From Amycolatopsis nivea (GTDB lineage: Bacteria > Actinomycetota > Actinomycetes > Mycobacteriales > Pseudonocardiaceae), in the NCBI RefSeq assembly GCF_004522235.1, contig NZ_SDLT01000037.1, positions 1 through 64,000 of the forward strand: a stretch of 64,000 bases of DNA. The letters run 5' to 3'. The notes under the pieces are model-generated. The model had not been told where the DNA came from. It did not search any database and was given only the letters and a program-made list of their open reading frames with translations. Each line of letters starts with the position of its first letter. Positions within the stretch are counted from its first letter, which is position 1. The position numbers and the translations under genes were made by a program. Below, piece by piece: positions 44,864-53,428 of this stretch.

Positions 44864-45421
44864 GTGATCGACGAGACCCTCCTCGACGCCGAGGAGAAGA
44901 TGGAAAAAGCGGTGTCCGTCGCGAAGGAAGACCTCACGTCGGTGCGCACCGGGCGGGCCCACCCGTCGATGTTCTCCCGCATCGTCGTCGAGTACTACGG
45001 TGCGCCGACCCCGCTGAACCAGCTGGCCAGCGTCAACGTGCCGGAGGCCCGGATGGCGTTGATCAAGCCTTACGACCAGACGCAGCTGAACGCCATCGAG
45101 AAGGCGATCCGCGAGTCCGACCTCGGCGTCAACCCGAGCAACGACGGCAACGTCATCCGCATCGTCATCCCGCAGCTCACCGAGGAGCGGCGCAAGGAGA
45201 TGGTGAAGGTCGCGAAGGGCAAGGGCGAGGACGCCCGCGTCTCGATCCGCAGCGTCCGCCGCAAAGCCAAGGAAGAACTCGACCGCATCGCCAAGGACGG
45301 CGAAGCGGGCGAGGACGAGGTCGCGCGCGCCGAGAAGGAACTGCAGAACCTCACCGACACCTACGTGCACCAGGTCGACGAGCTGGTGAAACACAAGGAA
45401 GCCGAGCTGCTCGAGGTCTGA
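44864..45421 (+). CDS. frr: Ribosome recycling factor
   Basis: Splits post-termination ribosomes with EF-G. The 185-residue product has [60 protein letters not shown] and the [15 protein letters not shown] helix. GTG start at 44864 ([13 protein letters not shown]). Its stop overlaps the cdsA ATG by one base. Confidence 0.97.
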   Translation: MIDETLLDAEEKMEKAVSVAKEDLTSVRTGRAHPSMFSRIVVEYYGAPTPLNQLASVNVPEARMALIKPYDQTQLNAIEKAIRESDLGVNPSNDGNVIRIVIPQLTEERRKEMVKVAKGKGEDARVSIRSVRRKAKEELDRIAKDGEAGEDEVARAEKELQNLTDTYVHQVDELVKHKEAELLEV

Positions 45422-46692
45422 TGAGCCAGGTGAGCGAGGAACGCGACGAGCGGGTGAGCGACACCCCGCCACTGGGCCCGGCCGCCGAGCCGGACCCGGT
45501 TTCGCGGCTGGAACCGGCTTCGGAAACCCCTGCTGGGCAGCGGAAATCGGATTCCGCGACGAATGCGCGCGCGGAATCCGGTGCTGCGGCGGGGAATCTC
45601 GGGGAATCCGGGGGCGAGTCGGCGAAGGGTGCGAAGGGCGTTCCCGCGGGCGGACTGGCGAAGGGTGCGAAGGCTGCGCCTAAGGGCGGGTTGGCCGAAG
45701 GCGCGAAAGCTGCGTCCAAGGGCGGATCAGCGAAAGGTGCGGCCGAAGGCGAGTCCGTCGTGCCCGGGGGCAAACCGGAGCGAGGCGCGAAGACCGGCCC
45801 GGTGAACGGCGGGAAAGCCGAACCGGCTGCGGCTGACGGCAAACCCGGCGACGAAGCGAAAGCCGAACCGGAGAAGAAGGCCTCCCGGGCCGGGCGCAAC
45901 CTTCCCGCGGCGATCGGCGTCGGGCTGTTGCTCGGGGCCGCGATCATCGTTTCCCTGCTCACCGTCCGGTTCATTTTCATCGGGGTGATCGCCGCCGCGA
46001 TCGCGGTCGGCACGTTCGAGTTCTCCGGCGTGCTGCGCCGGGTCGCGGACACCAAGGTCGCGCTGATCCCGGTGCTCGTCGGCGGGCAGGCGATGATCTG
46101 GCTGGCCTGGCCGTTCGGCCGGGAAGGCGCGCTCACCGCGTTCGTGCTCACCGTGCTCGCGTGCCTGCTGTGGCGGTTGCCCGGCGGCGCGAAGGGCTAT
46201 GTGCGCGACGTCAGCGCTTCCGTTTTCGCCGCCGCGTACCTGCCGTTGTTCGGCGCGTTCGCGGCCATGCTCGTGCCGCCGCACGACGGGGTCGGGCGCG
46301 TGCTCACGTTCCTGATCGGCGTCGTCGCTTCCGACACCGGCGGCTACATCGCCGGCGTGCTCGGCGGCAAGCACCCGATGGCGCCCACGATCAGCCCGAA
46401 GAAGTCCTGGGAGGGCTTCGCCGGTTCGATGATCGCGGGCATCGTCGCGGGCGTGCTCACGATCAGCCTGATGCTGGACGGCCACGCGTGGCAGGGCGTC
46501 ATCTTCGGCGCGGCCATCGTGCTCACCGCGACGCTCGGCGACCTCGTCGAATCGCTCATCAAACGCGACCTCGGCATCAAAGACATGGGCACGCTGCTGC
46601 CCGGCCACGGCGGCATCATGGACCGCCTCGACTCGCTGCTGCCCTCGGCCGTCGTGTCGTGGCTGCTGCTGTCGGCCTTCGTCCCGGCCTGA
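45421..46692 (+). CDS. cdsA: Phosphatidate cytidylyltransferase
   Basis: Makes CDP-diacylglycerol (EC 2.7.7.41) for phospholipid synthesis. The 423-residue protein has about 155 N-terminal residues of low complexity with repeats of GLAKGAKAA / GLAEGAKAA type, then about eight membrane helices. The signature is SLIKRDLGIKDMGTLLPGHGG then MDRLD, preceded by VASDTGGYIAGVLGGKHPM and SPKKSWEGFAGS. The extension is unusually long and probably cytosolic and disordered. Confidence 0.94.
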   Translation: MSQVSEERDERVSDTPPLGPAAEPDPVSRLEPASETPAGQRKSDSATNARAESGAAAGNLGESGGESAKGAKGVPAGGLAKGAKAAPKGGLAEGAKAASKGGSAKGAAEGESVVPGGKPERGAKTGPVNGGKAEPAAADGKPGDEAKAEPEKKASRAGRNLPAAIGVGLLLGAAIIVSLLTVRFIFIGVIAAAIAVGTFEFSGVLRRVADTKVALIPVLVGGQAMIWLAWPFGREGALTAFVLTVLACLLWRLPGGAKGYVRDVSASVFAAAYLPLFGAFAAMLVPPHDGVGRVLTFLIGVVASDTGGYIAGVLGGKHPMAPTISPKKSWEGFAGSMIAGIVAGVLTISLMLDGHAWQGVIFGAAIVLTATLGDLVESLIKRDLGIKDMGTLLPGHGGIMDRLDSLLPSAVVSWLLLSAFVPA

Positions 46693-46708
46693 GCCCCCGC
46701 CTGAATCC

Positions 46709-47551
46709 TCAGTCGTCGTACGGGTCGTCGACCTCGGCGCGGCCCACGTCTTCCAGCACCCGCGAGTGGTCGATCACCGCGAACACCGCGCCGTCCGGAT
46801 CGGCGAGGATCGCGGTGCGGCCGAACGGGGTGTCGTACGGCTCGATCACCACCGAACCGCCCAGCATCAGCGCCTCGCCCGCCGCCGCGTCCGCGCCGCG
46901 CGCGGGGTCGACCTCGAAGTACACGAGCCAGTGCGGGGGAGTGTCCCGGCGATACTCGGGACCCATCACGTAGCGGTACAGCACCGCCGTGTGCTCAATG
47001 GAATATTCCGCATAGTCGACGCTTTCGCCGTCGCCGACCTGACGGCTCGAGTAGTTGAACAGCTTGGTGTAGAAGTGGTCCGCGGCCACGCCGTCGTGCG
47101 TGTTGAGGTCCGCGCCGCTGAACGTGTTGGGCACGCCGCCCGCGAACTGCCAGTCCGGCGGGGCTTCCCAGAACACCACCGGCGCGCCGCACGCGTCGAT
47201 CGCGTGCACGATGCTGCCGCGCTCGGGGATCGCGATCGGCCCGAGCGTCACCTGCCCGCCGAGGTGCTCGACCCATTCGGCGGCGCTCGCCGTGTGCGGC
47301 ACCGCGAGCTGCATCGTCCAGCCGGGTGCGCTGCGGGCGCCGGCTTCGTACAGGCCGCCGGCGGGAACCCCGTCGCACAGGGCGATGGAGTACCGGCCGG
47401 TCGGCGACGCGGGATCGCGCCGGGTTTCGTATTCCCAGCCGAAAAGCCGGGAGTAGAAGTCCTGGGTCCGGGCTTCGTCGCGGCACGCCACCTCGACCCA
47501 GCAGGGCAGGCCTGCCGGGAGCGTGCGGGCGAGTTGCCAGTCGGTCGACAT
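46709..47551 (-). CDS. Two-domain VOC family protein
   Basis: A 280-residue protein with two tandem VOC half-pairs (residues about 10-130 and 145-270). Domain 1: CWVEVACRDEARTQDFYSRLFGWEYE; domain 2: AADHFYTKLFNYSSRQVGDG and ILADPDGAVFAVID. Similar proteins include hydroxylase-like CFP32/27-kDa antigens of mycobacteria. Function unknown. Convergent with cdsA, 16 bases apart, and divergent from the methyltransferase. Confidence 0.88.
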   Translation of the reverse strand: MSTDWQLARTLPAGLPCWVEVACRDEARTQDFYSRLFGWEYETRRDPASPTGRYSIALCDGVPAGGLYEAGARSAPGWTMQLAVPHTASAAEWVEHLGGQVTLGPIAIPERGSIVHAIDACGAPVVFWEAPPDWQFAGGVPNTFSGADLNTHDGVAADHFYTKLFNYSSRQVGDGESVDYAEYSIEHTAVLYRYVMGPEYRRDTPPHWLVYFEVDPARGADAAAGEALMLGGSVVIEPYDTPFGRTAILADPDGAVFAVIDHSRVLEDVGRAEVDDPYDD

Positions 47552-47661
47552 CGCGTTCTCCTCCCCGAGAGGGTGAAGTCTATTCGGCGGAGCGGCGTTC
47601 TACGCTCTGAGCGGGAAAGCTGCCGCGCCCGTCGGAGCCCCTGGAGGCGGAGAGGAGTGCC

Positions 47662-48486
47662 GTGCGCTGGTTGTTCCGCGGCCCGGCGGCGTCGAAGGAA
47701 GTCGTTCCCAGCCCGAACATCTGGTACTACCAGGACGTTTACGACGTCGAGAACCGGGCGCAGGACGCGGACGGCGAGATCTGGCGCGTACTGCGCGAGG
47801 AGCACGACTGGACCGGCCTCGACGTGCTCGATCTCGGCTGCGGTGACGGATACCACTTGCCGCTTTTCGCCGCGGACGCGCGTTCGGTGCTCGGAATCGA
47901 ACCGCACCCGCCGCTCGCGCGGGACGCGGAGCGACGGGTGCGGGATCTGGAGAACGTGCGGGTCCGGGTGGGACGAGCGCAGCGGCTGCCGGTGGACGAC
48001 GCCAGTGTGGACATCGTGCACGCGCGTACCGCGTATTTCTTCGGCCCTGGATGCGAACCCGGTTTGCGCGAAGCGGAACGGGTGCTGCGGCCAGGAGGAT
48101 CGATCATGATCGTCGACCTCGACGTGACCAGCGAGCCCTACGGCGGGTGGATGCGGACGGACTTGCCGCACTACGACCCGCCTGCGGTGGAACGGTTTTT
48201 CGCCGCGCACGGCTTCAACTGCCGGCGCGTACGCACGCGTTGGCGCTTCGCGGACTTCGCCGCGGCGGAATCAGTGTTGAAGATCGAGTTCAGCGGGAAA
48301 GTCGCGCAGCGGGCGATCGCTGACACGCGCCGCCTGAACCCGGGGTCGGGCGAGGTGACGCTGCCGGTGGGTTATCGCGTGCACTGCCGCGTCAAACCCA
48401 CCGGCCTCGTCCTGCCCGGTCACTCGGCTGCCTCTCCGGACTCGGCCGAGTCTTCCGATTCCTCGACCTCGCCGAGGATCGAGTAG
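47662..48486 (+). CDS. Class I SAM-dependent methyltransferase
   Basis: A 274-residue methyltransferase of the Methyltransf_11 type. Motif I is LDVLDLGCGDGYHLPLF, motif II region GRAQRLPVDDASVDIVHAR and motif III REAERVLRPGGSIMIVDLD. Substrate unknown. Starts at a GTG at 47662 after GGAGAGG. Its last 67 bases overlap the end of the convergent padR-like gene; the Ser-rich C-terminus is what the overlap encodes, so the real protein core ends earlier. Confidence 0.85.
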   Translation: MRWLFRGPAASKEVVPSPNIWYYQDVYDVENRAQDADGEIWRVLREEHDWTGLDVLDLGCGDGYHLPLFAADARSVLGIEPHPPLARDAERRVRDLENVRVRVGRAQRLPVDDASVDIVHARTAYFFGPGCEPGLREAERVLRPGGSIMIVDLDVTSEPYGGWMRTDLPHYDPPAVERFFAAHGFNCRRVRTRWRFADFAAAESVLKIEFSGKVAQRAIADTRRLNPGSGEVTLPVGYRVHCRVKPTGLVLPGHSAASPDSAESSDSSTSPRIE

Positions 48487-49088
48487 ATCGACCGGCGTGC
48501 CTCGTTGAGCACGTCCACCGCGCGGGCCTGCTGGTTCTCGCTGCCCGCGCGCATCACCTGCACGACCGCGGCGGCGAGCGTGGCACCCGCCTTGCGCAGG
48601 TCGTGCTCGACCGGTTCGACGTCGTCGGTGAAGTGCTCCCACGGCGGCGTGCCGGTCTGCTGTTCGGCGGTGGTGCGGCCCTCGTCGGTGAGCTCGAAGA
48701 GCTTCTTGCCGCTCTCGTCGCGGCTCACGACCAGGCCCTCGTCGGCCAGCATCTGCAGGGTCGGGTAGATCGAGCCGGGGCTGGGCTTCCAGAGCCCGCC
48801 GCTGCGCTCGCCGATCTCGCGGATGATCTCGTACCCGTGCCGCGGCTGTTCCGCGAGCAGGGTGAGGATCGCCGCCCGCACGTCGCCGCGCCGGCCGCGC
48901 CGGGAGCCGCGGCGTCCGCCCGGACCGTGGCCGCGTCGCCCGCGACCGCCCGGCCCGAAGCCGAACTCGCCGAATTCCCGGCCCCAGGGGCCGAACGAGG
49001 ACCGGCCGTGCTGTTCGTGTTCTCCGTGTTCGTGATGTCCGCCGGGGAACGCGCGTCCGCCGGGGAAGGGGTGTCGTCGTCGGTTCAT
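48420..49088 (-). CDS. PadR family transcriptional regulator
   Basis: A 222-residue repressor. Residues 1-68 are Gly/His/Arg-rich; the winged helix (about 69-145) reads VRAAILTLLAEQPRHGYEII, SPGSIYPTLQMLADEGLV and GKKLFELTDEGR; the C-terminal helix follows (about 170-210). The His-rich N-terminus (HHEHGEHEQHG) could bind metal. RBS AAAGGAAC precedes the ATG. A 10-base palindrome 40 bases upstream is a probable operator. Divergent from gltX. Confidence 0.9.
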   Translation of the reverse strand: MNRRRHPFPGGRAFPGGHHEHGEHEQHGRSSFGPWGREFGEFGFGPGGRGRRGHGPGGRRGSRRGRRGDVRAAILTLLAEQPRHGYEIIREIGERSGGLWKPSPGSIYPTLQMLADEGLVVSRDESGKKLFELTDEGRTTAEQQTGTPPWEHFTDDVEPVEHDLRKAGATLAAAVVQVMRAGSENQQARAVDVLNEARRSIYSILGEVEESEDSAESGEAAE

Positions 49089-49127
49089 GGTCTTAAGTTC
49101 CTTTCTCGAACTGTTGCGACACGTTCA

Positions 49128-49137
49128 CGATATATCG
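49128..49137. promoter_or_regulatory. CGATATATCG palindrome, probable PadR operator/promoter
   Basis: Perfect 10-base AT-rich palindrome 40 bases before the padR-like ATG and 123 bases before gltX. It is exceptional in this GC-rich context and suits autoregulation of a PadR gene. Confidence 0.5.
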
Positions 49138-49259
49138 GAAACGGTCGGTTCGCAACCATGCCGACAACCCGGGGACCTGGCCGACCGGGGAGGACGGCGG
49201 TCGGCGATACTCGAAGTACTAGCGAAAACACCCGAACGACCTGGGAGACCCGACCTCCG

Positions 49260-50912
49260 ATGCTGGACCGTGCGGTCATCGACGCCCTGTTCCCCGCGGA
49301 TCTGCCCGAGCCTGAGCACTGGGAACAGCGCTATCCGGCCCGGCAGCTGCCCGACGGCGCGAAGGTGACCCGGTTCGGCCCGTCGCCGACCGGCTTCGTG
49401 CACATCGGCGGCATCTACGTCGCGACGATCGACCAGGACGTCGCGCGCCGTTCCGAAGGCCGCTACCTGGTGCGCGTCGAGGACACCGACCAGTCGCGCG
49501 AGGTCGAGGGGGCGCTGGAGCAGTTCGAACGCGGCTTCGCGTACTTCGGGCTGCAGGCGGACGAGGACGCGGTGCGCGGCGGCGAGTACGGGCCGTACCG
49601 GCAGTCCGAGCGCGAGCAGATCTACCTCACCTACGTACGGCACCTTCTGCGCGAAGGCCGCGCGTACATCGACTTCGCGACGAAGGACGAGCTGGCGTCG
49701 ATCACCGCGCGGCAGCAGGCCACGAAGCTCCCGACGGGCTACTACGGCTCGTGGGCGATCTGGCGCGACGCCGACCCGGCCGACGTGCAGGCGAAGCTCG
49801 ACGCGGGCGAGCCGTGGGTAGTCCGCTTTCGCGCGCCCGACGACACCGGGCAGCGCGTGCGCTTCACCGACGCGATCCGCGGCACCATCGAGGCTGAGGC
49901 CAACCGCAACGACGTGGTGATCCTCAAGAGCTCCGACCAGAGCCCTCGGCTGCCGACCTACCACTTCGCGCACGCCGTCGACGACCACCTGATGCGGGTG
50001 AACCTCGTGATCCGCGGCGACGAGTGGATCTCCTCGGTGCCCACGCACCAGCAGCTCTTCGAAGCGCTCGGCTTCGAGCCGATCCAGTACGCGCACATCG
50101 CGCCGCTGATGAAGCAGGAGGGCGGCAGCAAGCGGAAGCTGTCCAAGCGCAAGGACCCGGAAGCCTCCGTCGACTTCTATCTCGAAGCCGGCTACCCGGT
50201 CCCGGCGGTGCTGTACTACCTGCGCGGCCTGGCGAACGGACGGCTCGCCGAGATGCCGCTCGCCGAAGCGCTCGACGCGCCGATCAACCTCGACGAGTGC
50301 GGCGTCGCCGGCCCGCTCGTGGACCTGGTGAAGCTGGACGACCTCGCCGCCGACTACGTCGCGACGCTGTCCGGCGAGGAGATCCTCGCGTCGGTGCTGG
50401 AGTGGGCTGAGCGGTTCGACCCGGAGCTCAAGGCGGTCCTGGAGTCCTCCCGCGAGCTGGCGCTGCGTGCGCTGGCGGTGGAGCGCGAGGGCGTCGAGAA
50501 CCCGCGCAAGGACCTGAAGAAGTGGAGCGAGTTCCGCGCCGTCTACGGGTTCTTCTTCCCGCAGCTGCACCAGGCGGCGACCGGTCCGGACGACGAGCGG
50601 ATCGCGGCGCTGGGCGTTCCGGCGGACGTCGTGCGCGCGGTGGCGTCGGACTTCGTGTCCGCGTACCAGCAGCTCGACGACGGCCAGGAGTGGTTCCAGC
50701 AGATCCGCGAGGTCGCGGCGAAGCACGGGTTCGCCAAGAACGCCAAGGAATACAAGAAGGACCCGGACGCGTACCCGGGTTCGATCCGCGAGGCCTCGCA
50801 GATCATCCGGATCGCGATCACCGGGTCGACCCGCAGCCCGGACCTGCACTCGATCACGCAGGCGCTGGGCGCGGAGGAAACGTTGCGCCGCTTCGACAAT
50901 CTGGTCGGCTGA
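49260..50912 (+). CDS. gltX: Glutamate-tRNA ligase, 550-residue Clostridia-like form
   Basis: Class I aminoacyl-tRNA synthetase charging tRNA-Glu. The N-terminal extension PEPEHWEQRYPARQLPDGAK before TRFGPSPTGFVHIGG, and the total of 550 residues, match the form typical of Clostridia rather than the 480-500-residue actinobacterial enzyme. Signatures: HIGG (48-51), VRVEDTDQSREVEGA and KLSKRKDPEAS (293-303). The C-terminal helical anticodon-binding domain ends FAKNAKEYKKDPDAYPGS and LHSITQALGAEETL. The ATG at 49260 has only a weak, distant GGGAG. A standard gltX elsewhere in the genome is likely. Confidence 0.9.
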   Translation: MLDRAVIDALFPADLPEPEHWEQRYPARQLPDGAKVTRFGPSPTGFVHIGGIYVATIDQDVARRSEGRYLVRVEDTDQSREVEGALEQFERGFAYFGLQADEDAVRGGEYGPYRQSEREQIYLTYVRHLLREGRAYIDFATKDELASITARQQATKLPTGYYGSWAIWRDADPADVQAKLDAGEPWVVRFRAPDDTGQRVRFTDAIRGTIEAEANRNDVVILKSSDQSPRLPTYHFAHAVDDHLMRVNLVIRGDEWISSVPTHQQLFEALGFEPIQYAHIAPLMKQEGGSKRKLSKRKDPEASVDFYLEAGYPVPAVLYYLRGLANGRLAEMPLAEALDAPINLDECGVAGPLVDLVKLDDLAADYVATLSGEEILASVLEWAERFDPELKAVLESSRELALRALAVEREGVENPRKDLKKWSEFRAVYGFFFPQLHQAATGPDDERIAALGVPADVVRAVASDFVSAYQQLDDGQEWFQQIREVAAKHGFAKNAKEYKKDPDAYPGSIREASQIIRIAITGSTRSPDLHSITQALGAEETLRRFDNLVG

Positions 50913-50916
50913 CCCC

Positions 50917-50962
50917 CTCGTGAGTGCCTAGGCCGGTTCTAACCGGCCTAGGCACTCACGAG
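50917..50962. terminator. 22-base perfect palindrome between gltX and response regulator
   Basis: CTCGTGAGTGCCTAGGCCGG plus TT, two-base loop (50939-50940), and its exact complement ending at 50962. It starts four bases after the gltX stop and covers the TGA of the convergent response regulator at 50956-50958. Likely a bidirectional terminator without T-run. Confidence 0.7.
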
Positions 50963-51600
50963 TTGAGGTAGGTCAGCACCGCCAGGACGCGCCGGTTGCC
51001 GGTGTCGTCGTCGGTGATGCCGAGTTTGCCGAACAGCGACGTCGTGTACTTGCTGATCGCGCTTTCGCTCAGGAACAGCCGCCGGGCGATCTCCGCGTTC
51101 GACAGGCCTTCCGCCATCAGCTCCAGCACCGAACGCTCGCGCTCGGTCAGCGAGCCGAGGCGCTGGTCCGGCGATCCGCTGGTGAGCAGTTTCGAGATCA
51201 CCGCCGGGTCCATCGCCGTGCCGCCGGCCGCGACGCGTTCGAGCGCGTCGATGAACTGCTCGGCCTCGAAAACGCTGTCCTTCAACAGATATCCGACGCC
51301 GCTGGCCCCGTCGACCAGCAGTTCGCGGGCATAGAGCTGTTCGACGTGCTGCGACAGGATCAGCACCGGCAGCCCGGGCGTCTCGCGGCGCGCGGCGAGG
51401 ACCGCACGGAGGCCTTCGTCGGTTTGCGTTGGCGGCATCCGGACGTCGACCACGGCGACGTCCGGCCGGTGTTCGCGCAGCACGGCGACGGTTTCCGGGC
51501 CGGTCGTCGCGGTCGCCACCACCTCGTGACCGTATGCCTGGAGGAGCCGGACCAAGCCGTCCCGCAGCAGGTAGAGGTCTTCGGCTACGACGATGCGCAT
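50956..51600 (-). CDS. NarL/LuxR-family response regulator
   Basis: Two-component response regulator of 214 residues. Receiver domain (1-118) with acidic pocket VVAEDLYLLRDGL and phospho-acceptor Asp52 (VAVVDVRMPP); output LuxR HTH (148-205) with LTERERSVLELMAEGLSNAE and FLSESAISKYTTSLFGKLG. Its start overlaps the histidine kinase gene by 16 bases, so kinase and regulator are made together. Confidence 0.94.
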   Translation of the reverse strand: MRIVVAEDLYLLRDGLVRLLQAYGHEVVATATTGPETVAVLREHRPDVAVVDVRMPPTQTDEGLRAVLAARRETPGLPVLILSQHVEQLYARELLVDGASGVGYLLKDSVFEAEQFIDALERVAAGGTAMDPAVISKLLTSGSPDQRLGSLTERERSVLELMAEGLSNAEIARRLFLSESAISKYTTSLFGKLGITDDDTGNRRVLAVLTYLNS

Positions 51601-52829
51601 GGCACCATCATCCACGCTCGGGTCGGCCCGCCTTCCGGGCTGGTGATCTCCAGCGTGCCGTCGAAGACCGCGAGGCGTCGGCGCAGTCCGGCAAGCCCGC
51701 CGTCCGGGTGGATCCCGGCCCCGCCGAGACCGTCGTCCTCGACCGCGGCGCACAGCCGATTCCCTTCCTGCAACAGGGAAACCTGCACGTGCGACGCGTG
51801 CGCGTGCTTCACCGTGTTGGCGAGCAATTCGGCGATTCCGAAGTACAGCGCGGATTCGATCGGCGGATCGAGCGGCTGCGGCAGATCGGCTTCGACCGTC
51901 ACGTCGAGCGGCAGGTCCATCGCCATCGCGCGGACCGCGTCGGCGAGCCCGCGTTCGTTCAGCACCGGCGGGCTGATGCCGCGGACCAGTTCGCGCAATT
52001 CGGTGAGCGACGTGGCGGCACCGGCCCGGGCGTCGCGCAGCAATTCCTTGGCCTGTTCGGGATCGGTCTCCATCAGCTTCTCCGCCGTCGCCAGCGCGAG
52101 GCCGAGCGCGACCAGCCGGGCTTGCGCGCCGTCGTGCAGATCCCGTTCGATGCGGCGGATTTCCGCGGCTTGCGCGATAGTCGTGTCCGCGCGCAGGGCG
52201 GTCAGGGTGTCGACGCGGTCGGCCAGTTCCATCGTGGCGGACGCGCCCAGGAACCGCGTGGCCACCGGGATGACGCTGCGCCAGGCGTACGGCGCGGTCG
52301 CGATCGTGATCAGCAGACCGGCGAGATATCCCTCCGGCAGGTTCACCAGCGTCAGTACCGCCGCGACGACCCCGAGCAGCGGCACGAGCGCGACCAGGCC
52401 GAACGAGACCGGCGCGAGCAGCGCGAACCGCAGGTCCCGCCAGGTCGCCGGGTCGTAGCGCCAGTTCTTCAACCGCTGCTCGCGCCGGGCCTCTTCCTGG
52501 GTGCGCGAGTAGGAGTGGCCGTTCCACCAGTATCCGGTCGACAGCTGGGTGATCGGCGGGAGCTTCCGGTATCCGGGCGGGAGCACGATGCCGGTCCAGT
52601 TCGCGACCATGACCCGCGTCATCCGGCACACCGGACGCGCCAGCGCCAGCGTCCCGATCGCCGCCCAGATGAACGGCGCGATCCACGACCACGGGCTGCC
52701 GCCCCACAGCTGCCACAGGCCGACCGCGGCCGCCCACACGACCGGGATCAGCAGCGCCACGCCCGCCGCCTGGGCGGCGCGGACGAATCCCACCCCGCAG
52801 TCCCGTATCCAGGACCGTAGCTGTCGCAT
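51585..52829 (-). CDS. Sensor histidine kinase (NarL-partner type)
   Basis: Membrane kinase of 414 residues. About four to six hydrophobic segments in residues 10-210, then the HisKA_3 dimerisation box with the phosphorylated His in RRIERDLHDGAQARL, and a C-terminal ATPase domain with N-box ELLANTVKHAHASHVQV and G-box VEDDGLGGAGIHPDGGLAGL. The ATG at 52829 has GGGGGAAG seven bases upstream. It is divergent from a small membrane protein gene that is a likely target. Confidence 0.93.
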   Translation of the reverse strand: MRQLRSWIRDCGVGFVRAAQAAGVALLIPVVWAAAVGLWQLWGGSPWSWIAPFIWAAIGTLALARPVCRMTRVMVANWTGIVLPPGYRKLPPITQLSTGYWWNGHSYSRTQEEARREQRLKNWRYDPATWRDLRFALLAPVSFGLVALVPLLGVVAAVLTLVNLPEGYLAGLLITIATAPYAWRSVIPVATRFLGASATMELADRVDTLTALRADTTIAQAAEIRRIERDLHDGAQARLVALGLALATAEKLMETDPEQAKELLRDARAGAATSLTELRELVRGISPPVLNERGLADAVRAMAMDLPLDVTVEADLPQPLDPPIESALYFGIAELLANTVKHAHASHVQVSLLQEGNRLCAAVEDDGLGGAGIHPDGGLAGLRRRLAVFDGTLEITSPEGGPTRAWMMVPCASS

Positions 52830-53011
52830 CGTTTCTTCCCCCTGTCCATCCGGCTTCGCGGTCCACTGTGCACCACGAAACGCCGGATTCCCGCCGTCGC
52901 GGGACAGGAGTGGGTCCAGCCCCACCCCCTTGTGCGGCCAGACCCATACCGGGCCGGGCCGCGGCTTCCTAGCGTTGCTGGCACAACGGGAAACCACAAG
53001 GGAGAACAGCG

Positions 53012-53428
53012 ATGCAGACCATCGAACGCCCGGCCGGCCAAGACCGGTTCGGCTTGGCGAAGAAGTTCGTCGTGGCTTACGGAGCGATGGGCGCGGCCGT
53101 CTTCGGCACGATCGTCGCGCTGGCCGTCGTCGACGGGAGCGCGACCGGCTTCATGTGGACGCGCTCCGCACTGGTGCCGGTCAGCGCCGCGATCATGTAC
53201 TGGCTGGTCACGCTCGCGGCGAAGGGGTCGCGCCGGGCTTATGAGCGGGCTCGGTTCATCTCGATCATCGCTCCGGTCGCGCTCGTCGGCGTCGACCTGA
53301 TCCCGGGTGCGTGCCCGGTCTGGTTCCTGCTGCTGCAGACCGCCTGCGCGGTCCTGCTGGCCGGCGCGGCGGTCCCGCTCGTCCGGATGCGGGCTAACTT
53401 CCCGAAGCGGACCTCGGAACCAGCCTGA
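53012..53428 (+). CDS. Hypothetical four-helix membrane protein
   Basis: A 138-residue protein with about four membrane helices (VVAYGAMGAAVFGTIVALAVV, split; ALVPVSAAIMYWLVTLAA; ISIIAPVALVGVDL; WFLLLQTACAVLLAGAAVPL). No family recognised. RBS GGGAGAAC before the ATG. It is divergent from the histidine kinase, 182 bases apart, so may be part of that regulon. The 3' end overlaps the convergent acylase gene by 35 bases. Confidence 0.7.
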   Translation: MQTIERPAGQDRFGLAKKFVVAYGAMGAAVFGTIVALAVVDGSATGFMWTRSALVPVSAAIMYWLVTLAAKGSRRAYERARFISIIAPVALVGVDLIPGACPVWFLLLQTACAVLLAGAAVPLVRMRANFPKRTSEPA

